From positions 1-42,827 of the forward strand of contig DBFZTP010000061.1 in NCBI GenBank assembly GCA_048520025.1: DNA of 42,827 nt, written 5' to 3'. This document shows positions 1-8,184 of this stretch, in pieces. The position numbers and the translations under genes are program-made. The notes beneath the pieces were generated by a model. It was not told where the DNA came from. It did no database searches and saw nothing but the letters and a program-made list of their open reading frames with translations. The stretch is from Aphodousia sp048520025. GTDB taxonomy: Bacteria; Pseudomonadota; Gammaproteobacteria; Burkholderiales; Burkholderiaceae_F. Positions within the stretch are counted from its first letter, which is position 1. Every line of letters begins with the position of its first letter.

Positions 1-47
1 GCTGTGTTGAGTTTCAGTTCGAATGAGTAGTTGAGCATCAGTTCCAT
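1..47 (-). mobile_element. 5' end of a probable IS200/IS605-type tnpB (partial)
   Basis: Reading leftward from ATG at 47 (or from an internal ATG at 38), the frame is open to the window edge and encodes MELMLNYSFELKLNT. The alternating pattern LNYSFELKL followed by a polar turn resembles the first beta strand of IS605-family OrfB/TnpB proteins. About 55 and 85 bp upstream of the start lie two perfect hairpins (103-120 and 131-148), as expected of the subterminal structures of such elements. Only 15 codons are visible, so the call rests on a short motif plus context. It could also be an unrelated gene. Confidence 0.4.
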
Positions 48-102
48 GGTTTCAATTTTATCAATAGAGATCAAAAAACGATATGCTCAATTGATAGATT
101 TA

Positions 103-148
103 CAAAGTCTTACGACTTTGCTCCTTACATCCCCTGTTTAAACAGGGG
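103..148. repeat. Two tandem hairpins near the tnpB-like start
   Basis: The first hairpin has arms CAAAGTC (103-109) and GACTTTG (114-120) with a 4-nt loop. The second is a perfect 18-bp palindrome, CCCCTGTTTAAACAGGGG (131-148). Read on the minus strand, the second is preceded by AAAG and followed by ATGTAAGGAG, which resembles terminal hairpins of IS200/IS605 elements. It lacks a T-tract, so it is not a convincing terminator for tcdA, although it lies just past the tcdA stop. Confidence 0.45.
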
Positions 149-174
149 CTTTACGGAGGTTGCTGTAAAGACCC

Positions 175-909
175 CTATTTTTCTAGCAAAGCCCTCACTG
201 CCAGCGATGCCATGGTCATGCCAAAAACCGCCGTCACTCCCACAAAGACACCAAAACCATCCTCTCCGTCTTGACTAGGCAAAACCGGTTCATCGCTATA
301 AACGCAGGGAAAACCAAATTTGGTACTTTTGCTCTGAGCACTCCCTTTGGGAAAACCGTAATATTTGCGAAGGTTGGTGCGTAAAGCAGAGACTAAACCG
401 TCCCCTGAAACACGAGCCAAGTCATCGACTTTCACACGCGTTGCATCCACTCGGCCACCGGCCCCTGCACTCACGATTAAGGCAATGTCATTTTTCTTTG
501 CCCAAGCAATTAACTGTGCTTTCGCTTTCAAAGAATCAATGCAATCCAAAACCATGTCAGGTCGACCAATCACCTCGTCAAAATTCGTTTCATCGACAAA
601 CGTGTCACAAGCAACCACTTCAACCGCAGGATTAATAGCTTTGATGCGTTGAGCCAACACGTCAACTTTCTTTAAGCCATAGTTGCCATCCATTGCGTGA
701 GATTGTCGGTTGGTATTGCTTTCGGCCACCGTATCGCCATCTACAATCGTGATACGACCGATAGCCGTACGAGCCATGGCTTCAACCGCCCAGCTGCCTA
801 CGCCACCTACACCCACGATACAAACATGAGCATTTTGGAGTTTTTCAAAATTATCGCGCCCGAAGAGTCGAGAAATGCCTCCGAAGCGTCTATAGTCATT
901 TGTATTCAT
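175..909 (-). CDS. tcdA: tRNA threonylcarbamoyladenosine dehydratase TcdA (CsdL/YgdL)
   Basis: TcdA is an E1-like ThiF/MoeB-fold enzyme. It uses ATP to dehydrate t6A at position 37 of ANN-decoding tRNAs to the cyclic form ct6A, in the cytoplasm. The N-terminal signature RRFGGISRLFG is typical of the family. It is followed by a Rossmann ATP-binding loop (GVGGVGSW), an NRQSHA segment with the conserved arginine, and the DCIDSLKAK stretch. The C-terminal FGVFVGVTAVFGM region is hydrophobic. The length of 244 aa fits the family (about 250-270). The ATG at 909 is chosen because translation from it begins MNTNDYRRFGG. An in-frame GTG at 930 would add seven residues not expected in the family. It stands alone, divergent from the stress-protein gene. 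Confidence 0.93.
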   Translation of the reverse strand: MNTNDYRRFGGISRLFGRDNFEKLQNAHVCIVGVGGVGSWAVEAMARTAIGRITIVDGDTVAESNTNRQSHAMDGNYGLKKVDVLAQRIKAINPAVEVVACDTFVDETNFDEVIGRPDMVLDCIDSLKAKAQLIAWAKKNDIALIVSAGAGGRVDATRVKVDDLARVSGDGLVSALRTNLRKYYGFPKGSAQSKSTKFGFPCVYSDEPVLPSQDGEDGFGVFVGVTAVFGMTMASLAVRALLEK

Positions 910-1157
910 ATATGTTGATAAAAAGCACACAATATTGTGTATCAGGGCTAGAAATCGTCATCAAATAAGGTTAAAGTGATTGTAAGGAGATTGAAGAATA
1001 TTTTTCGAGATTTTCGATGATTTTTCTTCACTGACCCGAGCTCTCTCTGCTCGAAGACTGTTGTAAGTGGCCGTTTCGAGACCATGGTTCGCTTTACTGT
1101 CACATAGATGTAGAGTTTGAACTGAATTGTAAATTTTTAAATATAAAGGGATAGTTT
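910..1157. other. Divergent intergenic region tcdA / usp
   Basis: This 248-bp stretch must carry the tcdA and usp promoters. A small hairpin CGAGC-7nt-GCTCG lies at 1037-1053 with no T-tract. Upstream of usp, a TTGAAC at 1117-1122 and the AT-rich run TAAATATAAA at 1138-1147 could be -35 and -10 elements, but the spacing is not ideal. The usp ribosome-binding site is AAAGGG at 1145-1150, seven bases before the ATG. No gene is seen here. Confidence 0.4.
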
Positions 1158-2057
1158 ATGAAGATCCTTATTCCCGTTGATGGTAGTGTTTACAGTGACA
1201 ATGCGGTTGCTTTTGTTGCCAGTCGTACGACTTTGATCGGTCAAGACCCTGAAGTTGTGCTCTTGAATGTCCAACCACCGTTGCCGGCTCGCGCCAGTCG
1301 TCTTGTTAGCCGTGAAGCTCTTTCCGATTACTACGAAGACGAAAGCGAAAAGGCATTCAAGGCTGTCCGCAATATTTTGAAGAAATCCGGCATGAAGGCT
1401 GAAGAAGTCTCCAAGATCGGTACACCCGCTGAAGTGATTGCTGAAATCGCTGAAGAACAAAATGTTGACCTCTTGATCATGGGTTCTCACGGCCGTTCTG
1501 CCTTAAAGGGCTTGCTCTTTGGTTCCGTGACCAATGCCGTTTTGGCCTTGACGAAGGTTCCGCTTTTGATGTTGCGCGACAAGAGTGCTCCTGAAAAGGA
1601 TGCCCTGAACGTCGGCATCGCCGTTGACGGTTCTGATTTCGGTACGGCCGCTGTTAATTACGCTGTTAAGCAATTGCCTCTCTTCGGTGGCAAGGATGCA
1701 ACGTTCCATATCATCAATACGGTGAGCGATTATGCCGGTGCCGTTATGCCCGACATGACCGGTATGGCATTGCCCGCCTTGAGCGAAGACGAAGTCGTTG
1801 AATTGCAAAAGAGCGAATTTGCTGAAGCCGTGAATCCCGTGCTTCCGCTTTTCGAACAAGCCGGTGTCAAGCCCAAGGAAGTTTGCTTGGTCGGTAACCC
1901 CGGTGACGAAATCGCTGCTTACTGCAAGAAGCGCGAACTCGATATTTTGGTGATGGGTTCTCACGGTTACGGTCGCTTCAAGAGCGCCGTGATGGGTTCA
2001 ACTGCCACGCGCATTGCTTCCATTGCCGATATCCCGTTGCTCATTATCCGCAAGTAA
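1158..2057 (+). CDS. Tandem-domain universal stress protein (UspA family)
   Basis: The 299-aa protein consists of two fused Usp domains, residues 1 to about 145 and about 152 to 299. Each ends with the ATP-binding motif G-x2-G-x9-G-S: GSHGRSALKGLLFGS in the first domain and GSHGYGRFKSAVMGS in the second. Both halves are therefore predicted to be the nucleotide-binding type, resembling UspE-like tandem proteins. Such cytoplasmic proteins accumulate under starvation, redox or respiratory stress; the exact role is not predictable from sequence. Codon choice is noticeably uniform (frequent AAG, GAA, TTG, GGT), which suggests high expression. The gene is monocistronic, with an AAAGGG ribosome-binding site upstream and a hairpin terminator downstream at 2085-2118. 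Confidence 0.92.
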   Translation: MKILIPVDGSVYSDNAVAFVASRTTLIGQDPEVVLLNVQPPLPARASRLVSREALSDYYEDESEKAFKAVRNILKKSGMKAEEVSKIGTPAEVIAEIAEEQNVDLLIMGSHGRSALKGLLFGSVTNAVLALTKVPLLMLRDKSAPEKDALNVGIAVDGSDFGTAAVNYAVKQLPLFGGKDATFHIINTVSDYAGAVMPDMTGMALPALSEDEVVELQKSEFAEAVNPVLPLFEQAGVKPKEVCLVGNPGDEIAAYCKKRELDILVMGSHGYGRFKSAVMGSTATRIASIADIPLLIIRK

Positions 2058-2084
2058 GACTTGTAATTTAGTCGATTGAGGCAG

Positions 2085-2118
2085 AAGCCACAGTGCGCGT
2101 AACGTACTGTGGCTTTCC
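2085..2118 (+). terminator. Terminator after usp
   Basis: A perfect 10-bp stem AAGCCACAGT (2085-2094) / ACTGTGGCTT (2106-2115) with an 11-nt loop is followed by a weak T-rich tail. It ends 8 bp before the ATG of the MFS gene and shows that the GTG at 2093 is not the MFS start. Confidence 0.7.
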
Positions 2119-2125
2119 TATATTT

Positions 2126-3319
2126 ATGACTTGGCCCACTCAGATTATCAAGATTGTTCTCTTAACGGTCATCGTCCATATCGGATGCGTGACCAATCGT
2201 GTTACCTGCTCGCTTGATGCGTTGCACGAACAGGCTTCTGCGCTCGAAGTGGGCATTATGATGGCGCTTTTTGCCTTTGTTCCGGCCTTATTTGCCATTC
2301 GGTGCGGTCAATGGATCGATAACATTGGGCCTAAAAAACCCATCCTTTACGGCGTATTGACCTCTGCTGTTGCATCCACTATTCCCTCTGTTTTGACGAC
2401 AAGCGTCTATGGCTTGTGGCCCTTGTACCTCGCCTGCATTATTAATGGCGTAGGCTTGATGCTATTGGCGATGGCCATTCAACAATTAATTGGATATCTA
2501 TCTAACGATCGCAACCGCACGACGCACTTTGCCATTTTGGCAATGGGCTTTTCGGCAGCCGGTTTCACCGCTCCGATTATTGGCGGCTACTTCATTGACT
2601 ACATTAGCTATCGTAGCGCTTATGTCTTTGCGCTCTCAACCGCCTTGACCGGCTTATGCATTTTCCTTTTTGCCGTTAGAAAACTCTTACCGGATGCATG
2701 GAGCAATAAAAAACCTCCTCGTCGCAAAGGCAGCTTTGAATTAATGCGCATTCCTCATGTCAGAAACGTACTGATTGTGAGCTCTTTCATGTCCATGGCG
2801 TGGGATTTACAGAACTTTATGATCCCGATTTATGGGACGTCCATTGGATTAAGTGCAACGCAAATCGGTTGGATTTTGGGCTTTTTCGCTTCAGCCACCT
2901 TTGTCGTTCGACTCTTTATGCCTTGGATTGCCAAGCATTTGACGGAATGGCAAACGCTCACCTTTGCCTTTAGCTTTGGGGCTTTAAGCTACTTCCTCTT
3001 CCCGCTTTTTGATGACTTCTACGCGCTTTGTGCCGTAGCATTTCTCTTAGGCTTAGCACTCGGATCTTCACAACCCAATGTGATGTCACTGCTTCACACG
3101 CAATCGCCCGAAGGCCGTGTGGGCGAAGCATTGGGATTGCGCACGATGCTCATTAATGTCTGCCACACCACATTGCCAATTTTATTTGGTGCTGCAGGGA
3201 CTGTGATTGGTGCAGGAGCAGTATTGATGAGCGTGGCAAGCCTCATGGGAGGCGTCGCTTGGTTTACGACGCGCTGCCAAAAGGTCTCAAAAGTGGTTTC
3301 GATGGAAGAAAAGAGCTAA
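2126..3319 (+). CDS. MFS (major facilitator superfamily) transporter
   Basis: A 397-aa hydrophobic protein with about 12 predicted membrane segments, in two halves separated by a basic loop (SNKKPPRRKGSF) near the middle. The loop between helices 2 and 3 carries a recognisable version of MFS motif A (RCGQWIDNIGPKK). This marks it as a proton-coupled secondary transporter, probably an exporter of the DHA1 type, but the substrate cannot be read from sequence. The ATG at 2126 is preferred. The in-frame GTG at 2093 lies inside the usp terminator stem and would add a non-membrane MRVTYCGFPIF leader. No strong ribosome-binding site is visible. The stop codon (3317-3319) abuts the stop codon of the convergent ppx (3320-3322) with no base between them. 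Confidence 0.82.
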   Translation: MTWPTQIIKIVLLTVIVHIGCVTNRVTCSLDALHEQASALEVGIMMALFAFVPALFAIRCGQWIDNIGPKKPILYGVLTSAVASTIPSVLTTSVYGLWPLYLACIINGVGLMLLAMAIQQLIGYLSNDRNRTTHFAILAMGFSAAGFTAPIIGGYFIDYISYRSAYVFALSTALTGLCIFLFAVRKLLPDAWSNKKPPRRKGSFELMRIPHVRNVLIVSSFMSMAWDLQNFMIPIYGTSIGLSATQIGWILGFFASATFVVRLFMPWIAKHLTEWQTLTFAFSFGALSYFLFPLFDDFYALCAVAFLLGLALGSSQPNVMSLLHTQSPEGRVGEALGLRTMLINVCHTTLPILFGAAGTVIGAGAVLMSVASLMGGVAWFTTRCQKVSKVVSMEEKS

Positions 3320-4972
3320 CTACTCTTCGATGATGGTGATGGTGGGCTCCGGCGTTTCTTCATGGAAATCCACTTCAACCGTCTCACCCAACACCTTCTT
3401 TAAGTGTTTCTTGAGTTTTTCCAACGTGCTCTTTTCAATGGGCGCCGGTGCCTGGGCATTGACTTCAAGGAATAATCCTTCGGGTTTTCTCACAAAGCGT
3501 GCCTCTTTGACTAAAGATCGATGCGTGCGATCCAAGTTTTCAGCCAAGAAAAGCGAAAGGCCGGCCATCTTTTCAGCCTGTGTCACCACAGAGCCTTCGA
3601 GAAACTGCGGTAAAGTCGATGACGGTCGTCCGTGCATAAAGACCATGCGAGCCATCACCAAAATTTCATGTTCTGTAAATCCCAAAAGGGAACTGTGGCG
3701 CACTAAGTAGGCTCCGTGCTCATGATGGCGATCGTAACCGATATCAATACCGATGTCGTGCATGCGTGCCGCATAACCCAAGAGCTCTTCTAAGCCCTCT
3801 TGAGTGGCACATAATTTTTCTTCAATGGCTGAAGCATAAATCCCTAATGCCAATTGCTTTAAGTGTTTGGCGTGCGGCTTTTGATAGTGATGACGTTTTG
3901 CCAAACGCTTCACACTCTTGCGACGCCAATAGTTTTCTTTCTGACCTTCTTTCGGGTAATGACGTTCGATGTAATCGACCACTTGACCGTCTTGAAGGTT
4001 GCTAGCAGTCACAATGACGCTCTCGAGCTTTAAAGCCTTTAACAATTGCACCAAAATGGCAGCCCCACCCACAATCACTTCGGCTCGAGCAGGACTAAAC
4101 CCTGCTTGGGTACGGCGTTGGCTCATGGTCATCTGACAAAGGGCTTTGGCAGCGTTTTCTAAATCTGCCAACGGTAACACCACCCCTTCGGGGCACACTT
4201 CTAAGGGATTATTCGTTGCTCGTTGAGATTGGGCAAAAGCCATTAATGCTTGAGCCGTGCCACTACTGGCAACCGCAGCTCGATAGTTGACGGCCTTAAT
4301 GTCAGCCAAAGCATACTGCATCTTTCGCAATGCCAAGGCTTGCATTTTTTCAAAAACGGTCGCACTCACCTTCCCCGTCTTCGTTTGAGTAAAGGCATCC
4401 GTGACCATCACGCAACCGACATTCAAGCTCTCAAGCACTTCAATATCACTGCGAGAAGACACTGAGAGCTCGGTACTGCCACCACCGATATCGATAAAAA
4501 GGAAAGCATCTTTCGTTTTGGGGAAAGCATCCCAAATCCCCACACGAATTAAGCGCGCTTCTTCCTCACCGGAAATAACACTTAGGTCCATGCCGGTTTT
4601 GGCTTTGACTTCATCAACAAAGGCTTGACTATTTTTGGCGATGCGAAGCGCAGCCGTCCCCACGGCCACAATTTCCTTTGCACCGAAAGAGTCACAAACC
4701 TTCACAAACTCATCAAGACACGTGAGCGCACGAGCCATGGCCTGGGATTGAAGTTCTTTCGTTTCAAACGCCTTTTCCCCCAAACGAACCATGCTTTTGA
4801 CGCGATCGAGAATCGTCACACGACCGCGAACATCAAATTCCACAATCGTTAAACGTGATGAGTTACTGCCCAAATCCACAAACCCCACACGTTTGACAGT
4901 CGGATTGGGACGAACAAAACCCGTCGTTTCCAGTTGCTCATCTTTTAAATCGGTATAAGCTTTCTGCGTCAT
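3320..4972 (-). CDS. ppx: Exopolyphosphatase (Ppx/GppA family)
   Basis: Hydrolyses terminal phosphates from inorganic polyphosphate (family also includes pppGpp phosphatase). The N-terminal actin-like ATPase-fold pair carries DLGSNSSRL at residues 33-41, GTAALR, SGEEEARL and the phosphate loop DIGGGSTEL. The C-terminal part is an HD-like domain (HAKHLKQLALGIY, ARMHDIGIDIGYDRHHEHG). The length of 550 aa is in the Ppx rather than the short GppA range. The start is ATG at 4972, eight bases after an AAGGT ribosome-binding site; a GTG at 4978 is too close to that site. It lies 15 bp downstream of ppk and is surely co-transcribed from the Pho-box promoter upstream of ppk. The two enzymes set polyphosphate levels. 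Confidence 0.92.
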   Translation of the reverse strand: MTQKAYTDLKDEQLETTGFVRPNPTVKRVGFVDLGSNSSRLTIVEFDVRGRVTILDRVKSMVRLGEKAFETKELQSQAMARALTCLDEFVKVCDSFGAKEIVAVGTAALRIAKNSQAFVDEVKAKTGMDLSVISGEEEARLIRVGIWDAFPKTKDAFLFIDIGGGSTELSVSSRSDIEVLESLNVGCVMVTDAFTQTKTGKVSATVFEKMQALALRKMQYALADIKAVNYRAAVASSGTAQALMAFAQSQRATNNPLEVCPEGVVLPLADLENAAKALCQMTMSQRRTQAGFSPARAEVIVGGAAILVQLLKALKLESVIVTASNLQDGQVVDYIERHYPKEGQKENYWRRKSVKRLAKRHHYQKPHAKHLKQLALGIYASAIEEKLCATQEGLEELLGYAARMHDIGIDIGYDRHHEHGAYLVRHSSLLGFTEHEILVMARMVFMHGRPSSTLPQFLEGSVVTQAEKMAGLSLFLAENLDRTHRSLVKEARFVRKPEGLFLEVNAQAPAPIEKSTLEKLKKHLKKVLGETVEVDFHEETPEPTITIIEE

Positions 4973-4987
4973 AACCACAGACCTTTC

Positions 4988-7261
4988 TTAGTACAAATGC
5001 TTTGTATGATGGCTGGCACTTTGAGAATCGATACGCTTATTGGTTCTGATGGAACGCAGGCGCGTGTACGTACCATCTGCATTCATCTGCCAAGCTTGTT
5101 CCGTATCGTTTAATTGCAACTGCAAGATACGTTCCATGATGTTTTTACGAATCTTGGCGCTTGAAATCGGTGCCAGTACTTCAATACGGCCGTTGAGATT
5201 ACGGTTCATCATATCGGCACTGCCAATGTACATTTGTTCGTCACCGTTGTGGTTAAACCAATACACACGAGCGTGCTCAAGGTAGCGGCCCACAATGGAA
5301 CGAACGGTAATGTTTTCCGACAAACCGGGAACCCCGGGGCGCAAGCAACAAATACCGCGCACCAAGCATTCAATCTTCACGCCAGCCAACGATGCGCGAT
5401 AAAGCTCTGCGATGATGCCACCATCGACCAATTGGTTGCACTTCAAAATAATGTGACCATTGCCGTGCTCTTGATGCAAACGAATTTCGTCGTCAATTAA
5501 TTTCATCAAAGACGGACGCAATGTATTGGGCGAAACCAAAATCTTGCGATAGGCATCGACTCGACCGCAACCGGTCATCACGTTAAACAAATCAGTCACA
5601 TCAGCGCAGATATCTTCATCATCAGTCAAAATGCCCAAGTCCGTATAAATCTTTGCTGAAGACGCATTGTAGTTACCCGTAGCCACGTGAACATAGCGAC
5701 GAATGCCATCGGCTTCTCGGCGCACGACCAAACAAAGCTTGGCGTGGATCTTCAAGCCCACAAAACCGTAGACCACATTAACGCCTGCGCGTTCCAACTC
5801 TTCGGCCCAGTTGATGTTACGCTCTTCGTCAAAACGAGCCTTTAATTCCACAACTGCCGTTACTTGCTTGCCACGACGGCGGGCTTCCAACAAACTGCGA
5901 ATAACGGGCGAGTCGCTACCGCAACGGTAAAGGGTTTGTTTAATGGCCACGACCTTCGGGTCACGTGCAGCTTGTTCAATGAAGTTGAGCACACCTTGGA
6001 AGCGATCGTACGGGTGATACATCACGATGTCTTGCTTGCGAATGGCGGCAAAACAGTCGTTTTCCATATCCAATTCTTTCACAAGCTTTGTGCGATCAGG
6101 CTTATATTGCAACTTCGGTCGATCAATGCAACCGAGACCCATAAAGGCAGAAAAAGCCAACGGAATCTTTTGCTTATAGACTTGGTGGGGTTTGACGTCC
6201 AAGTATTCGATCAAAAGATCTGCCAAACGAACCGGAATCCCTCGTCCCATTTCAACACGGATGATGTCACCAAAGCGACGTTGGTCCACGTAATCGCGAA
6301 CAGCGGCCAACAAGTCATCGGCTTCGTCTTCTTCAATTTCCACATCGGTGTTACGCGTGACTCGGAATTGCCCCACCGCTTTAACATTAAAACCCGGGAA
6401 GAGTCGATGCATACGCTCTTCAACCAAATCTTCAATCAAAACAACATCGACTTCGGTATAGCCCGGATCAAAACTCAAATCGGGATGAATTTCTTCCTTG
6501 CCGTGCGGTAAGAAAAGAAATCGCGGTAAGTTATCCGGACACTTCAAGCGTGCATGACGAACATCCTTGGGATTTTTCGCATCCACCAATTCCATGATGA
6601 AGTTAATGCTCAAGTTGGAAACGAGCGGGAAGGGGTGCCCAGAGTCAATCACTTGCGGCGTTAAGACCGGGTAGATATCGCTATCGTAAAACGCATCCAA
6701 CGCTTGACGCTTTTTCTCGGCAAGGTCTGCGTATTTGACGATACGAATGGCCTTTTTATCCAAGGCCGGCACAATTTGTTTTTTCCAAACAAGCTCAGCT
6801 TCATCACAAATTTCACGCACGCGACGACCGATTTCTGAGAATTGGCGGCGAGGCGAAAGTTTGTCAGCGCCCGTCGGATCGGCACCGCTTTGCACTTGCT
6901 TCCAAACGTTGGCTACGCGCACCATGAAAAATTCATCGAGATTGTTATAAAAAATCGACAAGAATTTCACACGTTCCAAAAGCGGAACGGTTGCGTCTTT
7001 AGCTTGCTCTAAAACCTTACTATCAAAATCAATCCAGTTGATTTCACGATTTAAGTAGTAGGCAGGGTCGGTTACGTCAACAGGTTTTGCACTCGATGAA
7101 ACATTAACGCTTTTTACCGTCTTGGCGGGTTTAGCGGAAGATGAGGTTTTCGTGCGACGCACAGCCGGCTTTTTCGCGGCTCGTGCAGGAGCTTTCACCT
7201 CGTCTTTTTTGACCGGTTCTTCACTCACAGCTAACTTAATCTCTGCATTTTCGGTGGGCAT
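4988..7261 (-). CDS. ppk: Polyphosphate kinase 1
   Basis: PPK1 reversibly polymerises the gamma-phosphate of ATP into polyphosphate, through a phosphohistidine intermediate. Visible are the N domain (YLNREINWIDFDSKVL, FLSIFYNNLDEFFMVRVA), the head region, and two C-terminal phospholipase-D-like domains. The catalytic histidine is in GLKIHAKLCLVV; the second HKD-like unit is around NHNGDEQMYIGSADMMNRN. The length of 757 aa exceeds the usual ~690 because of an N-terminal tail of about 65 residues rich in Lys, Ala, Pro and Ser (PARAAKKPAVRRTKTSSSAK), absent from classical PPK1. The ribosome-binding site GTAAGGAA lies five bases before the ATG. It is the first gene of ppk-ppx. Confidence 0.95.
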   Translation of the reverse strand: MPTENAEIKLAVSEEPVKKDEVKAPARAAKKPAVRRTKTSSSAKPAKTVKSVNVSSSAKPVDVTDPAYYLNREINWIDFDSKVLEQAKDATVPLLERVKFLSIFYNNLDEFFMVRVANVWKQVQSGADPTGADKLSPRRQFSEIGRRVREICDEAELVWKKQIVPALDKKAIRIVKYADLAEKKRQALDAFYDSDIYPVLTPQVIDSGHPFPLVSNLSINFIMELVDAKNPKDVRHARLKCPDNLPRFLFLPHGKEEIHPDLSFDPGYTEVDVVLIEDLVEERMHRLFPGFNVKAVGQFRVTRNTDVEIEEDEADDLLAAVRDYVDQRRFGDIIRVEMGRGIPVRLADLLIEYLDVKPHQVYKQKIPLAFSAFMGLGCIDRPKLQYKPDRTKLVKELDMENDCFAAIRKQDIVMYHPYDRFQGVLNFIEQAARDPKVVAIKQTLYRCGSDSPVIRSLLEARRRGKQVTAVVELKARFDEERNINWAEELERAGVNVVYGFVGLKIHAKLCLVVRREADGIRRYVHVATGNYNASSAKIYTDLGILTDDEDICADVTDLFNVMTGCGRVDAYRKILVSPNTLRPSLMKLIDDEIRLHQEHGNGHIILKCNQLVDGGIIAELYRASLAGVKIECLVRGICCLRPGVPGLSENITVRSIVGRYLEHARVYWFNHNGDEQMYIGSADMMNRNLNGRIEVLAPISSAKIRKNIMERILQLQLNDTEQAWQMNADGTYTRLRSIRTNKRIDSQSASHHTKHLY

Positions 7262-7296
7262 AAGAGTTCCTTACTTAACAAGTACTTTAAGTGCAC

Positions 7297-7330
7297 ATTG
7301 TGACGAAACAATATGACATTCAGATGACAC
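7297..7330 (-). promoter_or_regulatory. Pho box and -10 element of the ppk-ppx promoter
   Basis: On the minus strand, two TGTCAT repeats occur exactly 11 bp apart (plus-strand ATGACA at 7313-7318 and 7324-7329). The 18-bp window matches the PhoB consensus CTGTCATAWAWCTGTCAY at 14 of 18 positions. Ten bases after the second repeat is a -10-like CACAAT (plus-strand 7297-7302). This is the spacing of PhoB-activated promoters, in which the Pho box replaces the -35. The predicted transcript start is near 7290, about 30 bp before the ppk ATG. Confidence 0.75.
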
Positions 7331-7392
7331 TTTCACTATTACTTTTACTTTAACACTATCGGTTTGATTTTTTGACGCCAAAATAAGCAACA

Positions 7393-7412
7393 GCCCCGAA
7401 AATCTTCGAGGC
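7393..7412 (-). terminator. Possible weak terminator after the DsbG-like gene
   Basis: Arms GCCTCGAA / TTCGGGGC (minus sense) form an 8-bp stem with one G-T pair and a 4-nt loop, 17 bp beyond the stop codon. The following sequence is only modestly T-rich (TGTTGCTTATTTT), so termination may be weak. Confidence 0.4.
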
Positions 7413-7428
7413 CTTTGTCAAAAAACAA

Positions 7429-8007
7429 TCACTTTAATCCAAAGATGGCGGCTAACTCATCAGTATTGAGATTTTCGTCAAAGGGGATGAACTCACCCTT
7501 GGCATTTTTAAAGACCCCGTAAGGCACGGCTCGACAACCGCTTCGGCGGTGCAGTTTGGTATTGGTCCAAACCTTTTGGCGCACATCCATCGGCAACTTC
7601 GTAATGTCATATTGAAGGCCACGGAAGTTCGGATCGCGAAAGTGCACGTGATGTTCTTCAAGCTTTGCAAAGGGGTCCTTCGCCGTCAAAATGACAGTGG
7701 CTTGCGGATCCGAGTGCGGGTTCATAAAGGCAATCGGGAAAAACGTGATTTGAACACGATCCAACAAGGGACGCAAACGATCCATCAAACGAATGCAATC
7801 AGGACACTGCGTATCGAAAATGACATACGCTTTGGGGCTGCCGACGGTAGCAGGATTGGTAAATCCGATACCGTCTTTTTCCAAAGACTCGTACATTTTT
7901 TTGCCATCCCAAATCGGAGGGACAACGGCGGGCTTGGCTTGGGCAACGCCCGCTGCCAACAAACCGGCCAAACCGGTCAAGAGGGCTTCTCGGCGATTGA
8001 TTGACAT
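7429..8007 (-). CDS. Tat-exported DsbC/DsbG-like thiol:disulfide protein
   Basis: A 192-aa protein with an N-terminal twin-arginine signal (MSINRREALLTGLAGLL, AQA cleavage site near residue 24), predicting export of a folded protein to the periplasm. The mature part has a thioredoxin-fold active site CPDC preceded by YVIFDTQ, and a cis-proline loop (CRAVPYGVF). The FFPIAFMNPHSD stretch resembles the helical insertion of DsbC/DsbG. It is shorter than DsbC/DsbG and seems to lack most of their N-terminal dimerisation domain, so it may act as a monomeric oxidase or reductase rather than an isomerase. The ribosome-binding site AAGGAAAA lies a few bases before the ATG. It is a single gene with its own terminator-like hairpin, not part of ppk-ppx. 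Confidence 0.78.
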   Translation of the reverse strand: MSINRREALLTGLAGLLAAGVAQAKPAVVPPIWDGKKMYESLEKDGIGFTNPATVGSPKAYVIFDTQCPDCIRLMDRLRPLLDRVQITFFPIAFMNPHSDPQATVILTAKDPFAKLEEHHVHFRDPNFRGLQYDITKLPMDVRQKVWTNTKLHRRSGCRAVPYGVFKNAKGEFIPFDENLNTDELAAIFGLK

Positions 8008-8105
8008 TCGTTTTCCTTATTCTCTTTTAGTTAAAACAACGCTTTTTCAATCTTACCGCCTAAGGCCATCGAAATGGCAAAAAGTTAACATTTTTAAGCG
8101 ATTTT

Positions 8106-8135
8106 CTCCCATGATCCTTTGTTAGAATATGGGAG
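8106..8135 (+). promoter_or_regulatory. Dyad overlapping a -10-like box upstream of the NarL-type regulator
   Basis: Inverted arms CTCCCAT (8106-8112) and ATGGGAG (8129-8135) are separated by 16 bp that include TAGAAT (8123-8128), a 5/6 match to a -10 box. The position, about 50-80 bp before the regulator's ATG, suits an operator at the promoter of the five-gene operon. No convincing -35 was found. Confidence 0.35.
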
Positions 8136-8184
8136 TTAAAAATTTCGAAAAGTCGTACCCGAGATTGCTCGGAGCTTATACCTT

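Noticed and set aside
1037..1053. Hairpin CGAGC-N7-GCTCG between tcdA and usp as a terminator or small RNA
   Set aside because: The stem is only five bp, no T-tract follows and no gene ends next to it.
5864..6511. 215-codon plus-strand frame opposite ppk
   Set aside because: It is a shadow of the ppk reading frame without signals or domain.
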